Below, one piece after another: positions 43,459-54,040 of a stretch of 64,000 nucleotides of DNA (position 1 is its first letter; each line of letters begins with the position of its first letter). The DNA comes from Takakia lepidozioides (lineage: Eukaryota > Streptophyta > Takakiopsida > Takakiales > Takakiaceae), in the NCBI GenBank assembly GCA_030704615.1, contig CM060734.1:29032042-29096041 (forward strand). The letters are read 5' to 3'. The notes beneath the pieces are model-generated. The model saw only the letters and a list, made by a program, of their open reading frames with translations, did no database searches and was not told where the DNA came from. Position numbers and translations under genes: made by a program.

Positions 43459-44541
43459 TGGCGTATCGGGATCCCAGCGACTGCCCAAACAAGCATCTCA
43501 CCCCGTGGGACTTCTCACCCAAGTTAGGGGATATTTTCATATACCTGCAGGATTGGATAGACCACTCTCAGGGTGCACTTGTCCGTTCTTGAGTACATTC
43601 CTGGCTTCCACGATCAGCCTCTCGGGGACGGGCTTGCGCGGCTTTGGTGCTTGCGAATCGTTGATCTGCAGTATCCGCCTGCATGGAACATCCCCAAAAA
43701 CCGCACGGCCTTACTACATCATTGGAGGTGCTGCCAGTGTGCCTACGAGGATTGCATCGGGTGTATGTACATGCCAGAGAGGATTCCATCCCAAACAGTG
43801 TATGGGGACATTCTCATAAGCTATGAGGATGAGTCCTATGGACACAGTCTCTCCACAGCAAAGATCTCGATTTACGATGGTGCATATATCGGAGGACATG
43901 ACACCGTTGTCCACTACACCAAAGGCGAACGGGCTGCATCCTTTGTCTTCACCTACCGACACCCTGTCAGTCATGAGCTTGTTGAGAGGCCAATCAAGGT
44001 TCCAACTTCTTGGTGAGGATAGTGCAACACGGGAAAAAATTCCCAACTTACCTGAGCATGGATGACATGCATACTTTTGGCTTCCCTCGGCTTGTGAGGG
44101 CATGCATACTTGTCACAGTTCATTATTAATAAAAATGCCTCCGGGGAGCCCACTCTCCCGAAAATCCACTGTCAGAGAGTTAATGAACCTTGTCTGCGGA
44201 ATGTGGCCCCTGGCGCTCGGAAAAATCGGCCCTGCATTCCTTCCCCTCGCTGCATCTCCCTTCTCCCAGGGCGCTTCTCCGAACGCCGTCCTGGCACTCT
44301 TGTGTGCACATCTCCCATGGCAGAAAACCCGAGCGCTATAGTGTACTGCCCTCCTCACGAACATAGAGCTACATTTCCGTGCAGAGGGGACATCTGCTGG
44401 GTGATGGAGAAATATCTCTGCGTTCGATACCACCTAAAATCGGGGTCGGTATTTTTGGAGGAGGAAATGAAGGATTCAAACGGAGTTGTAGTCGAAAGTA
44501 TTGTTGTGCTCCACGATGATTTCGGCGACAGCAGGGAATGA
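43459..44541 (+). CDS. Unidentified protein, probably multi-exon
   Basis: An ATG at 43459 (MAYRDPSDCPNKHLTPW) is followed by a frame change near 43590 into a 147-aa stretch with CCQCAYEDCIGC cysteine pairs and the strand-rich GDILISYEDESYGHS, ending at a possible GTGAGG donor (44012). A second stretch (44110-44541) ends VEKYLCVRYHLKSG-like and VVVESIVVLHDDFG. Composition is protein-like, but no family is recognised. It lies between gene A and the GA/CT fold-back cluster. Confidence 0.35.
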
Positions 44542-44589
44542 CGAGTTCCACCATCGGACAGCGTCATATACAGGGCTATTGGGGACTTC

Positions 44590-45460
44590 ATTTGCCCGCT
44601 CTCTCTCCCTCTTTTCCCTCATCTCTCCCTCTGTGTCCCTCTGTCCCATCAGGATGTGGAGAGAGAGGGACTGTTCAGGGGCAAAAAAAAAAAAAAAAAC
44701 GGTGGGGGGGGGGGGGTGACTGAATTTTCCCCCCTCAACAGTCTCTCCCTCTCCCTCTCTCCCTCGCTGCCTCTCTCCCTCTCTCCCTCTCTCTCCCTCT
44801 GTCCCATCAGGATGTGGAGAGAGAGGGAGAGAGGGAGAGAGAGGGAGTGATGAGGGGGAAAAAAAAAGGGTGGGGGGGGGCTGCTGCTCACCCCCCCACT
44901 TTTTTTTTTTTTTTTCTCTCTCTCATTTCTCCCTCTCTCTCCCTCTCTCTCCCTCTTTTCCCTCATTTGTCCCTCTGTCCCATCAAGATGTGGAGAGAGA
45001 GGGAGAGAGGGAGAAAGAGGGAGTGATGAGGGAAAAAAAAATAAAAAAAGAAGGGGAGGGGGGGGGGGGGGGGGTGTGACTGAGGAGCAGCTGCTGAGTC
45101 ACCCCCCACCTTCTTTTTTATTTTCTTTCCCTCATCTCTCCCTCAGTCCCATCAAGATGTGGGGAGAGAGGGAGGGAGGGAGAAAGAGGGAGTGAGGGAG
45201 TGAGGAGGGAAAATAAAAATAAAAAAGAAGGTGGAGGGGGGGGGGGGGGGGGGTGACTGAGTAGCAACTGCTCAGTCACCCCCCCCCCCCCCCCCCACCT
45301 TCTTTTTCATTTTTTTCCCTCGTCTCTCCCTCTCTCTCGCTCTCTCGCTCTCTCGCTCTCTCTCCCTCTGTCCCATCAGGATGTGGAGAGAGAGGGAGAG
45401 AGAGGGAAAAAAAATAAAAAAATAAGGTGGGGAGGGGGAGTGACTCACCTCCCGCATATA
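44590..45460. repeat. Cluster of about four GA/CT fold-back elements
   Basis: Four successive units each contain a CT arm, CCCATCARGATGTGG, a GAGAGAGGGAGAGAG arm, an A-run, a G-run, a GTGACTGA(GCAG) palindromic core and a C/T-run. Only some units keep the full core (45075-45102, 45253-45283). The repeated GATGTGG hinge shows they derive from one another by tandem duplication. Confidence 0.75.
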
Positions 45461-47200
45461 GTCGCCGAACTGGAGGAAACGATAATGCCACCATGCTAGC
45501 CAACTGACCATTGCTCCTTCGTCTGATTTCTTTACAGCACCTGACGTTGTCCACCAAGCCCGTATACATGCAAACTGTGTCTCTGCATCATCCAAGGTAG
45601 GAACACGCTTCCATGCAAGACACATGGAATGGTGCTCCTCTATGAAATCTGGCGCCACGAATCGGGTTGTGTACTCCGACAAGCTCTACAGAAAATGGAA
45701 CCCACAAGATCTCTTCTTGTCTTCCATCGGACATTGGGGTCTTCCCCGTACACCCTTCGGATGACAGCCCAATTTACTTGTGCGTTGTCCGCCATGAAAC
45801 CACGGAAATTGGGAGGGGGCAATCCCGCCCTGGCCATCTGTTCGTTTATTCCCTGCCAAAGAAGCATCTCCGATTGTGTGTCTTCTCTTTTCATCTCACA
45901 AATAGCAATTGTCATTAGCATCTTGCAGTTGGTGTCGTAGACATGTGCAGCCATTGTCACCCACTGGTGATTTGTAATTTGTTTGATATGATCGAACATG
46001 ACCCAACTGTTTGACAAGTCCCCACTCGTCATCCGGTGGACCAGTTCGACGCCGCTGCCAGGCCTACACGTGGACATTTTGAATACGAAACAACGATCTG
46101 CCTCGGTCCCTTGTCTAGGAAACCTACTTTTATGAATGTAGTCATATCCACATCGTCGCTTCACCTCCAGAATGGAATGCATATCCGAGCCACGCCCAAT
46201 TTTCTGTTGCAGGAGACAATGTGATTTCGGACATCGGTGAACAGACGTGGGACACTGACTCCAGCAATGCCTCCATTCCCTTCTCATCGAGAGGAACTTT
46301 GTCGGAGCCGTCTTCCGACATAATTCTGGCCAATGTCATCTTATGGGCGACCTGCAGCTGTATCTGTTTGGGTTTGGCACCAGGTCTCAACTTAACCTCC
46401 TTCTGAACGAGCTGCTCTGCCTCGTGGGCAGCCTCCCGCGAGTTCCCCCTCGTCAATTTGTGACAATGAGAACCAACATGTATGCAAGCTCGTGTGAGGT
46501 CAGGGAAACGGTGCAACACATAGAACTGCTTGGCATTACAAACAGACATGCAATGTGGTGGTTCTTTGCAATGCGTACATTTAAAATGTGGAGTTTGGAA
46601 CCTTCTCCTAAGCTCAAAATGGTTGATGAGCTGTGCCTGTCCAATCTGTCTCGTTTCTGTGACCTCTGGATTTAAAGTGGAAACAAGTTGGGGAGAAACG
46701 CCACAACGCACCCGCACAAACAACGTAGCGCACCCGCACACCATCGAGCATCTTCATGCTGGTGGTTTTGGTGACGCACCAAGGATGACCGTCATGTTTC
46801 CTATCCATATCTGTCAACATTCCGGACGCCCTCGAATAGTCCCTTCGAGGAGGGAACTCAAAGAACATATTACCGTCGACGTCTGCGGGAAGGCATGTAA
46901 CGGATTTAATGGCAAACTTGCTGTAGTCCAGCCCAGCCAGCTCCTAGCAGTGTCCCTCCATGTGAAGCCCTCGCAGAATTTCAAGAATGGATCGAATTGC
47001 TGTGTTCGTGCTGGGAATATGACTCCCTTGTTCGCTGATATCCATTGAGGACTTGTCTGATCTCCAGGATGATCTCGGAACTTCCATGACCTCGTCGGAG
47101 TGTGACAGATTGTGAACTACCCGGTTCTCGCTCGTCTTCATTGATGGGTTCGGCTCTGGATTTACTTCGTTGCGGACTTCTCTCTTTAAGGTGCCCACTC
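45446..47200 (-). pseudogene. MULE-like transposase, degenerate
   Basis: The frame is open from about 47200. After a TAG (46944-46946) comes DGHPWCVTKTTSMK...VRVRYVVCAGALW, then (frame change near 46650) FKCTHCKEPPHC and ACIHVGSHCHKL, a zinc/histidine layout seen in Mutator-like transposases. A frame change near 46250 precedes a DDE-like core with MLMTIAICEMKREDTQSEMLLW and FRGFMADNAQVNWAVIRRVYG. The last segment ends WHYRFLQFGDYMREV at a GTGAGT near 45447. Mutator-like transposases move elements by cut and paste. Terminal repeats were not found. Confidence is moderate because the family match is by pattern only. Confidence 0.5.
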
Positions 47201-47202
47201 TC

Positions 47203-48605
47203 TGATTCGCGGATTATTTCGTGGAAGGCGTCAAGATAGAAGGCGCTTTTGGGAGTGGGGAGAAGGTGGACCCAGGAGACTTGGGGAAAGAGCCATGCAC
47301 TGAGGGGGAGGGAGAAGAAGAAGAAGAGGCGGCTGGGCTGCAGGTTGGAGGACTCGAGCTACTCGAGGATGTCGCTGGTGATGACACGGGCGAAGGAAAG
47401 GCAGCCATACACGAGGGCAAGCCCAAGGAGGCTTGTGTTGACAGTGAAGGGTCGAAAAGAGCCAAGGAGGTGGGTAGGGATGACACGAAAGAGGCTGAGG
47501 TGAGCCACGTTCAGACCATACCTGTGCATGCTATAGTCAAAGTGAAGTCCAAGCTTCTTGTGTTTGACGTGAATGGGATTTTGTGTCACTCCTTGCCCAA
47601 ATTCCAGCCCAATCCTTAGCCAAGCTGGCCATTTGTCATGACGTCGAAGAAGTGTGTTTTCCCACGACCTCATGTAGCAGAGTTTTTGAATTTGGCCCTG
47701 GTTTCCATGTTGGTTTCTGGTCATGTGCTACGAAGGAGAATGTGGCCGACGTCCTGGGAGTGTTGATGCAAGGGGTGAAGGGAGAGCCTCTATTCACATG
47801 GTCGGCTGAGCATTGTGACCATTGTTCTAGTCCACACCCTACAAAAGGGCCGCTTGTTCCTAACATATAGAAAACTCTAAGTAGAGAGTGGGATGCATTC
47901 CCACAATATGATGCATCCAACACTCTACTTGTGGATGACTCACCACATAAGGGGATGGGGAACTCCCCTCATAACATGATAAATCCCGTTATGTTTGATG
48001 TAACTGCTTCCAACTCGGAGGTAGATGGAGCGGAGTACTTACTGGAAACGTTGTGGCCATTCTGCCTTGAGCTGTACCACGCAACAGATGTCCCTTCTTT
48101 GACCAAATCGCAACAATTGGTCTGGAAAGGACAACCCAACCGCACCCCCAGTGCCTCAGAGCCCGCTGGCCTGGCGAACAATTTAGCAGCTAGCCAAGTA
48201 AAAGCACCCCCCCATGCATGTTTGTGTGAATGCTTTGAGCATAGCCATGTATTTTAGTCAACCTCCCCTCCACTCCCCACACCTACTCGATCCCAATCTA
48301 CCCCCCCTAGCTCCCCAAATCATACCGCCCCGACACTTAACTCCTACCCAACAAACCCAGAACACCCAGAAGCCTTCGTTATTAAGGCTATCCATGGCAT
48401 CAAAACCCAAACTTCACTGGACGCCTTTGGCGCCATATGTGTCGATACATACTATTTTTGTAAATGGGCCGACTACCCCATTGAAGATAACACATGGCAA
48501 ATAGAAGATGACCTCTTTGGCAACCATGAAGATTGCGACCCCGTTCACAACCTCACCCTCCTGACTAATTTCCACAAATCAACTAACACTAAATACCTAA
48601 CCTAC
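47203..48605 (+). pseudogene. FCP1/NIF-type phosphatase domain with chromodomain, broken
   Basis: Open from 47203 without ATG. An acidic N-terminal part leads to KSKLLVFDVNGILCHSL, the HAD phosphatase motif of FCP1/NIF-like proteins (DVNG replaces DLDG, as in some plant members). After TAG (47617) come RPHVAEFLNL and, one frame over (shift near 47705), FHVGFWSCATKENV. TAG at 47868 precedes SNTLLVDDSPHKG, the second HAD motif. TAG at 48255 is followed in the same frame by a Pro/Ser linker and a chromodomain (YYFCKWADYPIEDNTWQIEDDL). FCP1 enzymes dephosphorylate RNA polymerase II tails; chromodomains bind methylated histone. The frame ends at the TGA formed by the adjacent retroelement start. 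Divergent from the MULE gene. Confidence 0.6.
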
Positions 48606-49456
48606 TGATAACGGCTAAGTATGACACAGCTACGAGGGCCAGACGGTGAGAGTCACGATGGGACATACCGGGCAGTGATTGGTTTACACTACCTGGTCAC
48701 GGGCAGAAAAGGCTAAGTACGCGGCACTTAGCAAACGGCGGAACAAGGGTACACTACCACGGGAGCAGTAGTGGGTAGTGTAGCAGTAGTGGGCCGTGAA
48801 CCGTGATAACATAGGCTTTTACTAATAGAGGAAGTAGTGAAAGACCGTGGACCGTGTACCACTATGGCACACGACCAAAAGTCACGACCACTACCACGAG
48901 CCACTTTTTTGCAAACCCTTTAGGTTGCGTAGGCAATTAGGCAACGGTCATTAACGACTGCAGGCTATAACGGCTCTTTCGAGCATAGTATAAAAGGGTT
49001 GCACGCAACTTAGAAGGTATAAGTGATCCGTGTGTATCCAGTGGACTCAGAGTAATTCTATATGTACTTATGCTATGATGTGATGAACTCTGAAGTAAAG
49101 CCATGCTATTCCAAGTATCTCTGTATAGAGTGAACGTGAGATGGTGAGAATGTGTATCATCTTAGAATAGATCTTGTTGACTTGAATACTGTATGATTGT
49201 ATGAACAAAGAGGCTCCAGCCTTTCCGACTAAGATCTTTTAGCTGATGAGACTGTGGGTTGGACTTAATTAATAGGATTAAGCAACCTGTCCAGATGCTG
49301 ATTCATACAACTACCAAGGGTTAGCTATCTTTCAAAACGATTACTCTGTAATCGTTTCAGAAGGCATACCGTCGGACAACCTTTGTTGCATGTCTTGGGA
49401 AATGGGCTGTAGAGTTGAGAGCCTATTTTGTCTAAGTCATAAACCAGTGGTTAACA
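48606..49456 (+). repeat. Putative 5' LTR of second gypsy element
   Basis: Starts TGATAACGGC and ends GGTTAACA (TG...CA), contains TATAAAAG at 48988-48995, and is followed by TTTGGCGACCATACTGGGGAC, a plant gypsy-like primer-binding site. No matching 3' LTR was found in the window, so the left boundary rests on these signals only. Confidence 0.5.
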
Positions 49457-49904
49457 TTTGGCGACCATACTGGGGACTAACGGTATGTTGAGTTCAAGTG
49501 AACTCAAGGAAGGATGGCTACTCAGTGATTTCTTGAAATCACAAAAGAACAAGTCAACGGAAGCAGAGGAATGGAAAGCATTCCTGAAAAAATTTCGTGG
49601 CTTACCAGTAGCAATACAACAGAAGATCTTTCTTTCAATTGCGAAAGAAGATGACATATGGGGATTAAAGGGAGGACCTTGGGAATGTAGAATCAGAAGT
49701 GAAGAATGGTTGTCTTGTCTAGCCTTATTGATTACTCTAATCCCAATCAGAAAAGTTTGCTACACTAGTTATATTTTCAAGGAAGGATGTTCAAATTATG
49801 AATATTGTCATATGATCATAGAAGCTGTAGAGTACTGGATACCCAAAGACTTGTTACAAGTCAGATACACTGAGAAAGACAAATGGTATTATTGTGCCCA
49901 TTAA
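49457..49904 (+). CDS. First ORF of second gypsy element (unknown)
   Basis: Directly after the primer site, MLSSSELKEGWLLSDFL (internal ATG) opens 140 aa with Trp/Lys-rich helices and no known domain. Likely the N-terminus of Gag. It is cut near 49895, where strand polarity of the coding sequence flips. Confidence 0.4.
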
Positions 49905-50163
49905 AAGATTGGTGATCAATCAGTGAAGGAAAATTAAGTCGTGATACGGATTCTGGCAAGATGGTGACTGGTTTATCACTGTCAATTTGTCTTGATGCCT
50001 CACCTTGAATAATATTCAAGTTTTGTAATTCCAGGAACTCTTTTATCAACCGAGCTTCCCTTTCTGCAGCATATTTCTCTATTCTTTCAGCTGTGTCTTG
50101 CTTAGCTTTTTCCTTAATTTCCTCATTCATTCCCACATCATACACAGAATTCCTTTTCAACAC
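49900..50163 (-). CDS. Inverted fragment of second gypsy element (coiled-coil)
   Basis: Minus-strand ORF with a charged helix (EEIKEKAKQDTAERIEKYAA). It sits between two plus-strand Gag pieces and probably belongs to the same Gag in flipped orientation. Confidence 0.4.
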
Positions 50164-50239
50164 CCTTTAATAAGCCTTGGTATGTCAATAAAGAAAATTA
50201 TAGTGGTCTCTACCCTTTCTCCGAGAAGATCAGGAAATC

Positions 50240-50977
50240 GGATCTTTGGAAAGTGAGAACACTACACCAGAAGGAGTTGCAAGTAATGCTCTTGGCGAAT
50301 GGTTACCACAAGAAAGATCTGAAGGACCTTCTACAGTAACAAGTCCAAATCGAGGTTTTGCTGAAATATTGGAAGAAAAATTTGAGAATATTCTGAGTGA
50401 AGAAGGTGAAAGAAGTGAAACTACTTCTCCAGAAAGGATAACCAGGACTGCACTCAAAGCTTTTAAAGATTCATTAAGCTTAGTAGGGACAACAGCTGGA
50501 AGACGGCTAACCTTGGGACAAGGACCTCCTAGTTTTGAATCATTGTTTGGAAGACAAACACCAACAACACCACTAGCCTTGACAATCCCAACACCAACAT
50601 AGCCAGCAGCAGCGGGACCATTTCAGTTTGGATAGCCGGTTGCACCAGCAGCACCAGATGTACCAGCAGCACCAATGGCTTTAGCAGCAAGCAAAACCAG
50701 ACCACCGTTTCCTTTATATGATGGGAAATCTGACCCAGATATCCATCTCAATCAATTTGAGAACATGTGCACCATTTACAATGAAGCAACAGCCGATTAT
50801 TTCCTTGTTCAATGGCCAGAAAAGGCATTGAATGGTTAGCAACCTTTCTAGCCAATCACTTTGCAAATTGGGCGGATATGAGAGCCGCATTTCAAAGAAC
50901 AATATAGATCCAACAAATCCACGTCTGAAATCTTCACAGGATTACTGAACCTGCGACAGAAAAAGAAAGAATTGGTA
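50240..50977 (+). CDS. gag: Gag N-terminal half of second gypsy element
   Basis: ORF 50246-50602 is Ser/Thr/Glu-rich. After a stop it resumes with FPLYDGKSDPDIHLNQFENM, a typical Gag start, then (1-nt shift near 50890) FKEQYRSNKSTSEIFTGLLN and RQKKKELV. The sequence breaks near 50977, where polarity flips. Confidence 0.6.
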
Positions 50978-52310
50978 GTATGTGCCCCAATCCTAGTGAC
51001 TTCTTCATCCTCTCTGTCATGATATTCACTCCGGATCCTCCATCGATGAGTACTTCCGTTATCAGCTTCCGTCCAATACGTACTTGTATTACTGGTATTG
51101 CTTCGTCGTAGTATGGAGTTTGTTGTATAGTTGTGGGTTTAATCGTGTAAACTTCTTGTGTTGCAGGTTTTTGTTTTGGTGTGGGGGTCAATGCCTCAAT
51201 TGCCCGAAATAAAGTTTTCTTGCAGTGTGGAGCAATTTTTAATAATTGTCCAATGGTAATTTGGGTCTTGGTCTGGCAGATTACTTCAACCAATTCTGTT
51301 TCCGTGGTTGCGTTCGTGGTCTTCATTGTTGGTCTGATTTGATTATCTGGAGTTGGCTCTCCAGAAGGTATATGGGTTCCTTCTTGCATTTGAGCTATGG
51401 CTTTGCTTACCTCCTGGTGTAAGCTCTTTTCTTCCTGCCATGCTGCACTTTCTGGATATTGTTTTCGTTCTTCTTCAATCTCCTTATCTGGAGGTTTCTG
51501 TTTCTTGGCCTGAGTTCGGGTTACTGCAAGGGTATCCACTACAGGATTTACCACACTCACGGCTACACTTGGTCTGACTTCCATATTTCCCAATTCTGCC
51601 TCATGCTTGATTCGCAACTGGCATTCATGTTTCCAGTGTCCCTCTTTTTTGCAATAGTGACATCTCGTGATTTCCTTGTTTTTGGGTTGATGTTCTCTAT
51701 CCCGTGGTGGATAGTCATCTCGTGGCCTCTGATAACAAGTCCATCCGAACCTCCCCGTCGGACTTGGACTTGGTGTACCCCCACCTCTCGTGTGTACCCA
51801 CTCTTCTTGGCCCGTTGATTGTAAATACAATGGCTGGTATTATGATTGTTCATATGACAAATATCACAATATTTGTCTTTCATGTGGCATTCTGTTGCCA
51901 AGTGTCCTGCAATCCCGCATTTGTGACACCATGTTGCCTTTCGTGGCCCTTCATCTTTAAAATTCTTGATAGCCTTTGCTATCTTCTGATCCAAAGTGGT
52001 TTTGTCAATCACTTCTTTCTTCTTTTGCTTAGGTTTTTCTTCATCATCAAAGTCTTCTTCTTCCAAGGGATCCTTGGAATCTTTACTTCTGCTCTGATGA
52101 AATCCCAATTCCAATTTCTTTGCAGTTCCTACTGCTGCAGCCAAAGTGTTGTTAGGCATGACTGTAACCATGGTTACATATTCAGGTTGAAGTCCGTTGA
52201 TGAACCATGATTTTTGCAAATCGTCACCTGGTGCTTGAGGTAGCTTCCTGATCAGAGTGTTCATTCTCTCTAGGTAGGGAACCAAGAAAGACCCCTTTCC
52301 ACTACCTTTC
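50978..52310 (-). CDS. gag: Inverted Gag C-terminus and protease of second gypsy element
   Basis: Read on the minus strand, PYLERMNTLIRKLPQAPGDD continues the Gag helix region, followed by three zinc knuckles (CHKCGIAGHLATEC, CDICHMNNHNTSHC, CHYCKKEGHWKHEC) and, after a frame change near 51820, a protease-like EVLIDGGSGVNIM (DGGS for DSGA). Flanking pieces on the plus strand supply the matching upstream Gag and downstream RT, so this is an internal inversion with loss of the RT N-terminus. Confidence 0.7.
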
Positions 52311-52888
52311 ACGGAGATAGTGTTGGACACAGTGGTAGGACATGAGATGTACTCATTCATGGATGGGTTCAGTGGGTACAACCAGGTGCAGATGGCAGAA
52401 GAACACCAAGAAAAGACCGCATTCATCACTGAATGGCGAGCCTATGCTTACAAAGTCATGTCATTTGGACTTTGCAACGCACCAGCCATGTTTCAGCGAG
52501 CAGTATCTGGGATATTCAAGAATTATCTCAACGACTTTATGCAGGTATTTTTGGATGATTTCAGTGTCTTCGAACAGAAATCCAAACACTTGGCACAATT
52601 AAAACTTTGCCTACAAGCCTGTAGAAACAATGGAGTAAGTCTCAATCCGGAAAAATGTACATTTTGTGTGAATTCAGGATTATTGTTGGGACACATTGTG
52701 TGCCAACAGGGAATTCTGGTGGATCCAAAGAAAGTGGATGTTATCCAGAAAATACCACCACCATTAAAAATCCCAAGAAACTCAAGAGATTTCTGGGACA
52801 AACAAGCTATTACAGAAGGTACATGGCCAAATATGCTCACAGAGCGGCACCAGTCTATAGACTGCTGAAGAAGGACGCCGAATACTGA
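52311..52888 (+). CDS. pol: Reverse transcriptase fragment of second gypsy element
   Basis: Begins mid-domain at LDTVVGHEMYSFMDGFSGYN, then MSFGLCNAPAMFQRAV and catalytic VFLDDFSVF, then LLGHIV. A 1-nt shift near 52770 leads to FLGQTSYYRRY. The fingers region expected before this is missing at the inversion breakpoint. In-frame TGA at about 52885. Confidence 0.85.
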
Positions 52889-54040
52889 TGGTCTCCAGCT
52901 TGCCAGGAATCATTTGATTCACTAAAAAAGGCACTCACAGCAGCACCAATTCTAATAAATCCAAGATGGGATCTACCATTTCATGTACATAGTGATGCAT
53001 CAAGCATTGCTTTGGGGGCAGTTCTAGCCCAGAATGTGACAGGCACAATAGATTCACCAATCTATTATGCAAGCAGATTGCTGACAGCAGCTGAGAAGAA
53101 CCATAGCACCACGGAAAGGGAAGCATTGGCAATGATTTATGCTGCTCAAAAGTTTCGGCATTATTTACTTGGCAATCGCTTTAAGTTTATTATTGATCAT
53201 CAGGCTCTAGTTCATTTAGCAAATCGACCACTAGCTAGTGGCAAGGTTGCTCGATGGTTATTACTTCTTCATGAATATGATTTTGAAGTTGTTCATAAAC
53301 CAGGAAGATTACATGTTACAGCAGATCATCTGTCAAGAATTACTACAGGAGAACCAGCCACAGGAGTAGAGGATCAACTTCCCGACACATTTTTGTTTGC
53401 TGTTCAACCAGAAGCACAAGATGAAGAGACAGATCCTCTAGGCGCTCTGGGAGTGTTTCAAGGAGACTATGACCTCCTAGATTCTCTTAAGCTCATGGAT
53501 GACACTGATGAAGAAGAGGACTCATCAGATGAAGATGAACCTCTTGATGAAGGACCTATTATTGAGGAAGAGCCAGATCCAGAAGAAGAAGATGATGACA
53601 AGGAAAACGGAGAGCCAAATAATCAAGAATTGGCCAATATCAGTATTAGAGCTTATACAATTACCAAGGAAGAATCAGAAGACATTCAGAATCAAGATCA
53701 AGATCCGAATGATTGGCAATGGCCAATCAAATACTATCTGAACACAGTAATCAAGGGAATTATATACAAAAGAGGAATTGACTCCATAATGAGAAGATGT
53801 GTGAACAAAGAACAAGCCAAAACAGTGATGCAAGAGCTACACAAAGGAATTGCAGGAGGACACTTCAGTTCTGACCTGACAGCAAAGAAGATATTATTAG
53901 CAGGTTACTGGTGGCCTACTGTATTTGGAGACACTTATGAACATTGTCAACAGTGTGATGTTTGCCAGAGGATGGGACCAGTAGAACAAACTGGGAAGGG
54001 TACTATGCACCCAATACTACCAACAGAACCATTTCAATGA
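52889..54040 (+). CDS. pol: RNase H and integrase zinc region of second gypsy element
   Basis: HVHSDASSIALGAVLAQN (RNase H), IIDHQALVHLANRPLASGK, then an unusually acidic spacer (DDTDEEEDSSDEDEPLDEG) between RNase H and the integrase zinc region (HKGIAGGHFSSDLTAKK ... HCQQCDVCQRM). It ends at a TGA (54038-54040) where Trp is expected before GLDFVGP. Confidence 0.85.
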   Translation, partial: WSPACQESFDSLKKALTAAPILINPRWDLPFHVHSDASSIALGAVLAQNVTGTIDSPIYYASRLLTAAEKNHSTTEREALAMIYAAQKFRHYLLGNRFKFIIDHQALVHLANRPLASGKVARWLLLLHEYDFEVVHKPGRLHVTADHLSRITTGEPATGVEDQLPDTFLFAVQPEAQDEETDPLGALGVFQGDYDLLDSLKLMDDTDEEEDSSDEDEPLDEGPIIEEEPDPEEEDDDKENGEPNNQELANISIRAYTITKEESEDIQNQDQDPNDWQWPIKYYLNTVIKGIIYKRGIDSIMRRCVNKEQAKTVMQELHKGIAGGHFSSDLTAKKILLAGYWWPTVFGDTYEHCQQCDVCQRMGPVEQTGKGTMHPILPTEPFQ

